This document shows, one piece after another, positions 58,253-64,000 of a DNA stretch of 64,000 nt (position 1 is the first letter of the stretch; each line of letters begins with the position of its first letter). This DNA is from Burkholderiales bacterium (GTDB lineage: Bacteria; Pseudomonadota; Gammaproteobacteria; Burkholderiales; Burkholderiaceae_C). Under the pieces are notes generated by a model that had not been told where the DNA came from, made no database searches, and saw only the letters and a list, made by a program, of their open reading frames with translations. Where the stretch lies: assembly GCA_026954015.1 (NCBI GenBank), contig JAIXLP010000052.1, positions 4,232-68,231 of the forward strand. Direction: 5' to 3'. The position numbers and the translations under genes are program-made.

Positions 58253-59236
58253 TCAACTGCGCGCCGCCGGGGTGTTCACCGGCGTGAGCGCCCCGTGCCC
58301 TTCAAAGAACGCGATCAGGTTGTCCGCCGCGAGGTTGGCCATCGCCAGCCGCGTCGGCACCGTGGCGCTCGCGATGTGGGGCGTGAGCACGACATTGGGC
58401 AGTTCGAGCAGCCCGGGGTTCACCTGCGGCTCGCCCTCGAACACGTCGAGCGCCGCCGCCGCCAGTTTCCCGGCCTTCAGCGCGGCGATCAGCGCCGTTT
58501 CATCCACGAGCCCGCCGCGGCCGATGTTCACGAGCGTCGCGGTGGGCTTCATGCACGCGAGCTCGGCCGCGCCGATGATGTGGTGCGCCTCGCGCGTGTA
58601 GGGCAGCACCAGCACGAGGTGGTCGGCGCGCGCAAGCAGCGCCGGCATCTCGACATAGCGCGCCTGGCATGCCGCCTCGATCGTCGCATCGAGCCGCGTG
58701 CGGTTGTGGTAGATCACCTCCATGCCGAAGCCGTAGGCGCCACGCTGTGCGATGCCCTGCCCGATGCGCCCCATGCCCAGGATGCCGAGCGTGCTGCCGT
58801 GCACCTCGCAGCCCGCGAACATGTCGTAGCGCCAGCGCGTCCACTGCCCCGCGCGCAGGAATTTCTCGGCCTCCAGCATGCGCCGCGCGGCCGCCATGAC
58901 GAGCGCAAAGCCGAAATCGGCGGTGGTCTCGGTCAGCACGTCGGGCGTGTTGGACGCCTGCACGCCCGCCGCGGTGAGCGCGTCCACGTCCAGGTTGTTG
59001 TAGCCCACCGACATGTTGGAGACCATCCTGAGCCGCGGGCACGCCGCGATCACGCCCGCATCGACGCGGTGCCCGCCCATGACGAGCGCGCCGTCCTTGT
59101 CGGCAAGGCGACGCACGAATTCCTCCTGCGACCAGGCCTCGCCGTCGGCGATGGCTTCGATCTCGAAGTGCCCGGCCAGGCGCTGCACCACCTCGGGGAA
59201 CACGGGCGAGGCCACCAGAACACGCGGTTGGGACAC
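58253..59236 (-). CDS. D-2-hydroxyacid dehydrogenase (glyoxylate/hydroxypyruvate reductase-like)
   Basis: NAD(P)-dependent D-2-hydroxyacid dehydrogenase of 327 residues. The cofactor loop GILGMGRIGQGIAQRG lies near residue 150; the active-site residues are in LVNIGRGGLVDETALI (Arg), DVFEGEP (Glu) and LTPHIASAT (His). It is most like GhrB-type glyoxylate/hydroxypyruvate reductases, though the substrate is inferred. Start: GTG 59236 (MSQPRVLVASP), eight bases after GGAGG; an earlier in-frame ATG would start with unrelated residues. It lies 19 bases after the antiporter gene. Confidence 0.88.
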   Translation of the reverse strand: MSQPRVLVASPVFPEVVQRLAGHFEIEAIADGEAWSQEEFVRRLADKDGALVMGGHRVDAGVIAACPRLRMVSNMSVGYNNLDVDALTAAGVQASNTPDVLTETTADFGFALVMAAARRMLEAEKFLRAGQWTRWRYDMFAGCEVHGSTLGILGMGRIGQGIAQRGAYGFGMEVIYHNRTRLDATIEAACQARYVEMPALLARADHLVLVLPYTREAHHIIGAAELACMKPTATLVNIGRGGLVDETALIAALKAGKLAAAALDVFEGEPQVNPGLLELPNVVLTPHIASATVPTRLAMANLAADNLIAFFEGHGALTPVNTPAARS

Positions 59237-59255
59237 GGTTTTTTCCTCCAGAACA

Positions 59256-60668
59256 CTACAGCCACACCCAGGTGATGATCGCAAACAGCGGCAGCAGAAT
59301 GCCGCACGACCACACCATGTAGCCGAAAAAGCTCGGCATCGTCACGCCGCGATCCTCGGCGATCGCCTTGACCATGAGGTTGGGCGCGTTGCCGATGTAG
59401 GTGATCGCGCCCATGAACACCGAGCCGATCGAGACCGCCGCCAGCGTCGTCGCGTGCGTGGTCATCAGGGTTGCCGCGTCGCCGCCCGCGGTGTTGAAGA
59501 ACACGAGGTAGGTGGGCGCGTTGTCCAGCACCGACGACAACAGCCCCGAAGCCCAGAAGTACATCGCCGGAATCGGCTCGCCGCCCGCGCCCGTCACTGC
59601 CGCGACGACTGGCGCGAAGGCCCCATCGAGCCCCGCGCGCAGCATCGCGATCACCGGAATGATCGTGAGGAAGATGCCGGCGAACAGCTTGGCCACCTCC
59701 TGCATCGGGCCCCAGCTGAATTCGTTGGCCTCGTGCACCGCGTGCGGCGTGACCATGATCGAGATCAGCGTGACGGCAATCATGCCCACGTCGCGCACCA
59801 CGCCGGGCAGTTCGACCACCGTGCCCGCCACGTCCCACTGCACGCCGGGCTGCCACACGCCGCTCATGAGCACGAGGCCGACGATCGCGAGCAGCAGCAC
59901 GAAGTTGATCTTGCCGTCAAAACCCAGCGCCTCGCGCGGCGAGTCGGGCGTGGGGTCGGCGCGACTCGCCTCGCCCTGCTGGCGGAAATACCACGAATCG
60001 AGCAGGAAGAACAGCACCAGCAGCGCGCCGACGAGAAACAGCGTCTCCTGGTACACGTGGTCCACCGTCCAGAAGAAGGTCACGCCCTTGAGAAACCCGA
60101 GGAACAGCGGCGGATCGCCCAGCGGCGTGAGCGAGCCCCCGGCGTTGGAGACGATGAAAATGAAGAAGATCACCACGTGCGCGACGTGCTTGCGGTTGTC
60201 GTTGGCGCGGATCAGGGGGCGGATCAGCAGCATGGACGCGCCCGTCGTGCCCATGAAGCTCGCAAGCACCGCGCCCACGGCGAGGATGCCTGCATTGAGC
60301 ACCGGCGTGCCGCGCAGATTGCCCTTGATGTAGATGCCGCCCGCCACGGTGAAAAGCGCCGTGAGCAGGATCACGAAGGGAATGTATTCAGCCACCAGCG
60401 CGTGCACCAGGCCCTGCCCCGCGCTCGCCCAACCGAACAGCAGCCCGAACGGGATGAAGAACGCCAGCGCCCAGGCCGCGGTGATCTTGCCGTAGTGGTG
60501 GTGCCACAGCGTGGGCGCGAGCATGGGCAGCAGCGCAATCGAAAGCAGCACGCCCGCGAACGGCACGCCCCACCAGCCGCCGAGCTGGCGGCCATCGACC
60601 TGCGCGGCCATCGCCGCCAGCGGCGCCAGCGTCAGCAGCGCCAGCGCCCCACCTCGCACCCTCTTCAT
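59256..60668 (-). CDS. Sodium:proton antiporter, NhaD-like (ion-transporter superfamily)
   Basis: A 470-residue inner-membrane protein with about eleven hydrophobic segments and an N-terminal signal-like segment. Conserved NhaD/ArsB/citrate-transporter features: GGIYIKGNLRGTPVLNAGIL, ASFMGTTGASMLLIRPLIRA, IVSNAGGSLTPLGDPPLFLG, and a mirrored SSVLDNAPTYLVF with YIGNAPNLMVKAIAE. The NAGGSLTPLGDP and DNAPT motifs are typical of sodium/proton antiporters in this group. Ion specificity is inferred. It sits upstream of the dehydrogenase gene and downstream of pncB. Confidence 0.85.
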   Translation of the reverse strand: MKRVRGGALALLTLAPLAAMAAQVDGRQLGGWWGVPFAGVLLSIALLPMLAPTLWHHHYGKITAAWALAFFIPFGLLFGWASAGQGLVHALVAEYIPFVILLTALFTVAGGIYIKGNLRGTPVLNAGILAVGAVLASFMGTTGASMLLIRPLIRANDNRKHVAHVVIFFIFIVSNAGGSLTPLGDPPLFLGFLKGVTFFWTVDHVYQETLFLVGALLVLFFLLDSWYFRQQGEASRADPTPDSPREALGFDGKINFVLLLAIVGLVLMSGVWQPGVQWDVAGTVVELPGVVRDVGMIAVTLISIMVTPHAVHEANEFSWGPMQEVAKLFAGIFLTIIPVIAMLRAGLDGAFAPVVAAVTGAGGEPIPAMYFWASGLLSSVLDNAPTYLVFFNTAGGDAATLMTTHATTLAAVSIGSVFMGAITYIGNAPNLMVKAIAEDRGVTMPSFFGYMVWSCGILLPLFAIITWVWL

Positions 60669-60701
60669 CGCAGCCCTCCTCTGCCGTTGCCCGCGCGCCG
60701 T

Positions 60702-61901
60702 TCAGGCCGGGGTCGGAATGTCGAACACCTGGCGCAGGTAGGCCAGGTATTTCTCGTCGTTGCACATGTTCTTGCCCGGCGCATCCGACAGCTTGGCCAC
60801 CGGCTGGCCGTTGCAGCGCGTCATCTTGATGACGATCTGCAGCGGCTCGTAGCCCAGGTCGTTCGTCAGATTGGTGCCTATGCCGAACGCGAGCAGGCAG
60901 CGGCCGTGGAAGCGCTGGTACAGCTCGATGATGCGCGTGACCGTGAGCCCATCGCTGAAGATGAGGATCTTGGTGAGCGGATCGACCCGGTTATCGCGGT
61001 AGTGCTGCAGCATGCGCTCGCCCCAGGCGAAAGGGTCGCCGCTGTCGTGGCGCGCGCCGTCGAAGAGCTTGCAGAAGTACAGGTCGAAGTCGCGCAGAAA
61101 GGCGTTCATGCCATACACGTCCGACAGCGCGATCCCCAGGTCGCCCCGGTACTCCTTGGCCCAGACCTCGAAGCCGTAGACCTGCGTGTCGCGCAGGCGC
61201 GGGCCCAGCGACTGGCAGGCCTGCAGGTACTCGTGCGCCATCGTGCCCAGCGGCGTGAGGCCCAGCTTCATCGCGTAGAGCACGTTGCTCGTGCCCGCAA
61301 GCTGCCCCCGCGCCCCCGCGCGCTTGTCGTCCACCCCAAGCTGCGCCGCCAGCGTGCGCAGCAACTCCTCGTGCCAGACGCGCGAGAAGCGCCGGCGCGT
61401 GCCATAGTCGGCAATCTTGAGCTCGTGCAGCCCCGCGGCGTGCAACTGCCCCACCTTGCCCTGCAGACGCCGACGGCCTTCCTCGATATCGGGCTCGGGA
61501 TGCTGGTTGCGAAAGTACACCTCGTTGACGATCGCGAGCACCGGAATCTCGAACAGGATGGTGTGCAGCCACGGCCCGATGATGGTGATGTCGATCTCAC
61601 CCGTGGGCAACGGCGTCACCGTGATGTATTTTTCGTTGAGCCTGAAGAGCCCGAGGAAGTCGACGAAATCGCTCTTGATGAAGCGCATCGAGCGCAGGTA
61701 GGTCAGCTCTTCGTCGCTGAAGGTCAGGCGGCACAGGCTGCGGATCTCGTCACGAATCTGCGGCACGTACGGCGCCAGCGCGATGCCCGGCGTGCGGCAC
61801 TTGAAGCGGTACTCCACCTGCGCGCCCGGAAAGTGGTGCAGCACCACCTGCATCATGGTGAACTTGTACAGGTCGGTGTCGAGCAGGCTCTGGATGATCA
61901 T
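60702..61901 (-). CDS. pncB: Nicotinate phosphoribosyltransferase
   Basis: Forms nicotinate mononucleotide from nicotinate and PRPP with ATP, in NAD salvage. The 399 residues include [20 protein letters not shown] at the N-terminus, the [10 protein letters not shown] loop, [34 protein letters not shown] and the phosphate site GIGTNLTND. The start is ATG 61901 ([10 protein letters not shown]); the longer frame above runs into the thioesterase gene. The gap to that gene is only ten bases, so the two may be co-transcribed. Confidence 0.96.
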   Translation of the reverse strand: MIIQSLLDTDLYKFTMMQVVLHHFPGAQVEYRFKCRTPGIALAPYVPQIRDEIRSLCRLTFSDEELTYLRSMRFIKSDFVDFLGLFRLNEKYITVTPLPTGEIDITIIGPWLHTILFEIPVLAIVNEVYFRNQHPEPDIEEGRRRLQGKVGQLHAAGLHELKIADYGTRRRFSRVWHEELLRTLAAQLGVDDKRAGARGQLAGTSNVLYAMKLGLTPLGTMAHEYLQACQSLGPRLRDTQVYGFEVWAKEYRGDLGIALSDVYGMNAFLRDFDLYFCKLFDGARHDSGDPFAWGERMLQHYRDNRVDPLTKILIFSDGLTVTRIIELYQRFHGRCLLAFGIGTNLTNDLGYEPLQIVIKMTRCNGQPVAKLSDAPGKNMCNDEKYLAYLRQVFDIPTPA

Positions 61902-61911
61902 CGGAGGGCGT

Positions 61912-62385
61912 TCAATCGGCCACGCACAACTGCGCAAGCGCGGCGCGCAGCGGTTGCGGCAAGGGCTGGGGGCGGCGGTCTTCGCGCCCCACGTAAACAT
62001 GGACGAAATGCCCGCAGGCGGCTGCCAGCGGCTCGTCGTCCGCGAACAGGCCGACTTCGTAGCGCACGCTGCTCGTGCCCAGCCGGGCCACACGCAGCCC
62101 GGCGTGCACCGTCTGCGGAAAAGCGATGGGCGAGAAATAATTGCAATGCGTCTCGATCACCAGGCCGATAGTCTCGCCGCGGTGAATGTCCAGCACCCCG
62201 TGCTCGATCAGCCAGGCGTTGACCGCGGTATCGAACCAGCTGTAGTAGACGACATTGTTCACGTGGCCGTAGATGTCGTTGTCCATCCAGCGCGTACCCA
62301 CGGTGCGAAAGGCCCGGTAAGCATCCCGGGGCGGGGCGGCGTGGCGCGCGGGCGCGACGGTCGAGGCAGGGCTGGACGGCGTCAT
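61912..62385 (-). CDS. Acyl-CoA thioesterase (4HBT hot-dog fold)
   Basis: A 157-residue thioesterase of the 4-hydroxybenzoyl-CoA / YbgC group. The catalytic region reads [19 protein letters not shown] with the conserved Asp and His. The rest of the hot-dog fold ([18 protein letters not shown] and [20 protein letters not shown]) is complete. Start ATG 62385 ([12 protein letters not shown]); the longer upstream frame extends into the phasin promoter region. The acyl substrate is unknown. Confidence 0.88.
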   Translation of the reverse strand: MTPSSPASTVAPARHAAPPRDAYRAFRTVGTRWMDNDIYGHVNNVVYYSWFDTAVNAWLIEHGVLDIHRGETIGLVIETHCNYFSPIAFPQTVHAGLRVARLGTSSVRYEVGLFADDEPLAAACGHFVHVYVGREDRRPQPLPQPLRAALAQLCVAD

Positions 62386-62453
62386 GGAGCACCGATTGTG
62401 CCAGCGCCACCACAAGAGGCCCGGGCACGGCGGCTGCGGCGCAAAAAACACAC

Positions 62454-62540
62454 TGCAACAAAAAATGTTGCACCGCAACAAAAAACGCTTGCAATCCCCC
62501 AAAGCATCCCTATAATTCGATCCATGCTGCACTGCAACAT
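62454..62540. promoter_or_regulatory. PhaR-type operator sequences of the phasin gene
   Basis: A perfect inverted repeat TGCAACA-(5 A)-TGTTGCA (62454-62472), a further ACCGCAACA nearby, and ATGCTGCACTGCAACAT (62524-62540) flank the phasin promoter. Known PhaR sites are rich in TGC/GCA half-sites, and phaR is in the same window. They would sit upstream of the -35 box and over the transcription start, consistent with repression. Confidence 0.7.
62489..62516 (+). promoter_or_regulatory. Sigma-70 promoter of the phasin gene
   Basis: TTGCAA (62489-62494) and TATAAT (62511-62516) with 16-base spacing, on the plus strand about 92 bases before the phasin ATG. A leader of about 85 bases is predicted. 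Confidence 0.75.
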
Positions 62541-62607
62541 AAGTTGATCAGGGCAGTCCCTTGAACCCCCGCCCACAAGGCGGAACTTACGCACTAGGAG
62601 TTACACC

Positions 62608-63150
62608 ATGGCACTGCCCCAAGAACAGATTCTGGCCGCCCAAAAGGCCAACCTCGAAACCCTGTTCGGTCTGACGAACAAGGCCTTTGAAGGCGTCGAG
62701 AAGCTCGTCGAGCTGAACGTCACCGCCTCGCGCGCCGCGCTGAACGAAGCCAACAGCCACGCCCAAGCCGTGCTGTCCGCCAAGGACGCGCAAGAGCTGC
62801 TGACGCTGCAAGCCAGCCTGTTCCAGCCCCTGGCCGAGAAGACCCTGGCCTACAGCCGTCACCTGTACGAAATCGCCTCCAACACCGGCGCCGAGTTCAG
62901 CAAGGCTTTCGAAGCGCAAGCCACCGAAGCCCAGCGCACCTTCGCCAACTTCGTGGACAGCACCGCCAAGAACGCTCCCGCCGGCACGGAAACCACGGTT
63001 GCCGTGTTCAAGAGCGCCGTCTCGGCTGCCAACAACGCGTTTGAATCGGTGCAAAAGGCCGTCAAGCAAGCGACCGACATGGCCGAAGCCAACTTCAACG
63101 CCGTGACCACGAACGCCACCAAGGTGGCTGCCGCCGGCCGCAAGCGCTAA
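62608..63150 (+). CDS. phaP: Phasin, polyhydroxyalkanoate granule-associated protein
   Basis: A 180-residue, almost wholly helical protein of the betaproteobacterial phasin family: [40 protein letters not shown], and a C-terminal Lys/Ala tail KVAAAGRKR. It coats PHB granules and controls their size. There are no cysteines. Codon use is biased to very common codons, as expected for an abundant protein. It is transcribed alone from a strong promoter flanked by PhaR-type sites, so it is expected to be induced when PHB accumulates and titrates PhaR. Confidence 0.94.
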   Translation: MALPQEQILAAQKANLETLFGLTNKAFEGVEKLVELNVTASRAALNEANSHAQAVLSAKDAQELLTLQASLFQPLAEKTLAYSRHLYEIASNTGAEFSKAFEAQATEAQRTFANFVDSTAKNAPAGTETTVAVFKSAVSAANNAFESVQKAVKQATDMAEANFNAVTTNATKVAAAGRKR

Positions 63151-63171
63151 GCACAAAATACAACACGGCGC

Positions 63172-63199
63172 TTGCAGACAGAGGGTTTACCCTTATAAT
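63172..63199 (+). promoter_or_regulatory. Promoter of a candidate small RNA
   Basis: TTGCAG (63172-63177) and TATAAT (63194-63199) with 16-base spacing, just after the phasin stop codon and pointing into a gene-free stretch ending at a strong terminator. Confidence 0.6.
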
Positions 63200-63205
63200 A
63201 AGCGC

Positions 63206-63313
63206 CACGTGGTCCGCGAGGCGGGTCACCTGTTTCGGTTGTCTCCTTGGATCCTCACGAAATGTCAATTTCTGGATCCCTTCAAGCCCGGTCTCGTACC
63301 GGGCTTTTTTTTG
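63206..63313 (+). ncRNA. Candidate small RNA of about 108 nt
   Basis: The stretch between a good promoter (63172-63199) and an intrinsic terminator (63285-63313) contains no sensible reading frame. It can fold: CCGC-GAG-GCGG near the 5' end, then two GGATCC palindromes that pair around an inner hairpin GAAAT-GTCA-ATTTC, then the terminator hairpin. This layout is typical of trans-acting sRNAs. I do not recognise the sequence. A leader for the downstream iron-binding gene is less likely because the terminator and a Fur-box promoter separate them. It could also be just the phasin terminator region. Confidence 0.5.
63285..63313 (+). terminator. Intrinsic terminator of the candidate sRNA / phasin
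   Basis: AGCCCGGT (63285-63292) and ACCGGGCT (63298-63305) form a perfect stem around CTCGT and run into a tract of nine T (63305-63313). Confidence 0.9.
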
Positions 63314-63340
63314 GCCGGTTCAGCTTGGATGGGATTTACT

Positions 63341-63359
63341 GATAACGATTCTCATTTGT
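63341..63359 (+). promoter_or_regulatory. Fur box upstream of the iron-binding protein gene
   Basis: GATAACGATTCTCATTTGT matches the 19-base Fur consensus GATAATGATAATCATTATC well in its left half and around TCAT. TAGAAT at 63361-63366 may be the -10 box, so Fur would block it. The position, 42 bases before the ATG, suits iron repression. Confidence 0.75.
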
Positions 63360-63400
63360 TTAGAATGCCTGCTTTCCCACCCCTCTTCTGACCCTGCCGC

Positions 63401-64000
63401 ATGAACCCTTCCCTCAAGGCACTGCTCGCCGCCAGTCTGATCGCCCTCTCCGCCGTGGCCGGCGCCCAGGAACAGGTCGTCAACCTGTACTCCGCGCGCC
63501 ATTACGCCACCGATGAAACGCTCTACAACGGCTTCACCCAGGCCACAGGCATCAGGATCAACCGCGTGGACGCCGACGACGCCGGCATCATGGCGCGGCT
63601 CAAGGCCGAAGGCAGTGCCTCGCCCGCCGACGTGATCCTGCTGGTGGACGCGGCGCGCTTCTACCGCGGCGAGAAGGATGGCTTGTTTCTGCCGATCCAC
63701 TCCAAGGTGCTGGAAGACGCGATTCCCGCCAACCTGCGCGCGCAGCCCGACGCGAGCGGCGGCATCGAGTGGTTCGGGTTTTCCACGCGCGCGCGCATCA
63801 TCGTCTACGCCAAGGACACGGTGGCGCCGGGCGACGTGGACACCTACGAAAAGCTCGCCGACCCGAAGAACCGCGGCAAGGTCTGCATCCGCTCGGGCTC
63901 GCACCCCTACAACCTGAGCCTGTTCGGCACGCTGATGGAGCACATGGGCGAGCAGCAGACCGAGGCGTGGCTGAAGGGCGTGGTGGCCAACATGGCGCGC
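63401..64000 (+). CDS. Iron(III) ABC transporter substrate-binding protein (partial)
   Basis: The first 200 residues of a periplasmic binding protein for ferric iron (FbpA/FutA type); the rest lies beyond the window end. The signal peptide ends at AVAGAQ. The mature start VVNLYSARHYATDETLYNGF with YSARHY, and the later GLFLPI and WFGFSTRARIIVYAKD, are typical of the FutA/FbpA group that binds iron through tyrosines. The ATG at 63401 is the first in-frame start after the Fur box. Regulation by Fur is expected from the operator upstream. Membrane and ATPase subunits would be expected downstream, out of view. Confidence 0.92.
   Translation, partial: MNPSLKALLAASLIALSAVAGAQEQVVNLYSARHYATDETLYNGFTQATGIRINRVDADDAGIMARLKAEGSASPADVILLVDAARFYRGEKDGLFLPIHSKVLEDAIPANLRAQPDASGGIEWFGFSTRARIIVYAKDTVAPGDVDTYEKLADPKNRGKVCIRSGSHPYNLSLFGTLMEHMGEQQTEAWLKGVVANMAR

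Overview
The window is a dense, very GC-rich stretch of bacterial chromosome. The protein content points to Betaproteobacteria, order Burkholderiales, most likely family Comamonadaceae (Acidovorax/Alicycliphilus-like). Evidence: an argininosuccinate synthase of the long 447-residue class, EF-P with Arg32 next to its rhamnosyltransferase EarP, polyhydroxybutyrate (PHB) genes (phaR, phasin, 3-hydroxybutyrate dehydrogenase), and a family of short palindromic repeats that I associate with this family. The species was not determined.

Layout. 1-5.8 kb: argG, a two-HKD phospholipase D, and a ZnuD-like TonB receptor with a small partner gene. 6-9 kb: tpx, a broken queC overlapping a queuosine-precursor transporter, and murB. 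9-13.3 kb: yajQ, a secreted retropepsin-like protease translationally coupled to a degenerate HD-GYP protein, plsY, ybaK and a hydrolase. 13.5-19.3 kb: prfB with its programmed +1 frameshift, pepN, fbp, marC and tRNA-Thr(CGT). 19.4-23.6 kb: a frameshifted cytochrome b, a periplasmic protein, a CaiB/BaiF CoA-transferase and earP-efp. 23.6-30.1 kb: an EnvZ/OmpR-like pair, bdhA, a hydrolase coupled to relA, and tRNA-Val(GAC). 30.3-36.1 kb: phaR, then ovoA (ovothiol), an L,D-transpeptidase, an ADP-ribosylglycohydrolase homologue lacking both metal motifs, and a ferredoxin-reductase-like flavoprotein. 36.2-42.3 kb (minus strand): an orphan CoxL-type molybdoenzyme subunit, ispD, ispF, a lipoprotein ecotin, lemA and two TPM-domain genes. 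42.6-47.2 kb: mfd and an adenine deaminase. 47.2-49.9 kb: a lower-GC islet with an acyltransferase and an EptA-like phosphoethanolamine transferase. 50-53.3 kb: serB, an APH-fold kinase, crcB and a LOG-family gene. 53.4-62.4 kb: a P450, a flavocytochrome c sulfide dehydrogenase pair, rmuC, a 2-hydroxyacid dehydrogenase, an NhaD-like antiporter, pncB and a thioesterase. 62.4-64 kb: a phasin with PhaR-type operator sequences, a candidate small RNA, and a Fur-box-controlled iron-binding protein cut by the window end.

The genes are mostly housekeeping. Three themes connect distant loci. PHB metabolism: bdhA, phaR, phaP. Translation quality: prfB, earP/efp, ybaK, tRNAs. Metal and redox homeostasis: ZnuD-like receptor, Fur-controlled binding protein, Tpx, ovothiol, sulfide dehydrogenase.

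The most unusual content is mobile repeat material shaping genes. About ten copies of a palindromic repeat of roughly 45 bp occur. Two lie in frame inside pepN and earP. One supplies the start codon and signal-peptide N-terminus of a TPM protein. Two abut the starts of rmuC and the LOG gene. Two copies of a 161-bp terminal-inverted-repeat element begin at the base after a stop codon, and a 105-bp element completes another gene's stop codon. No transposase, prophage, CRISPR array or replication origin was seen.
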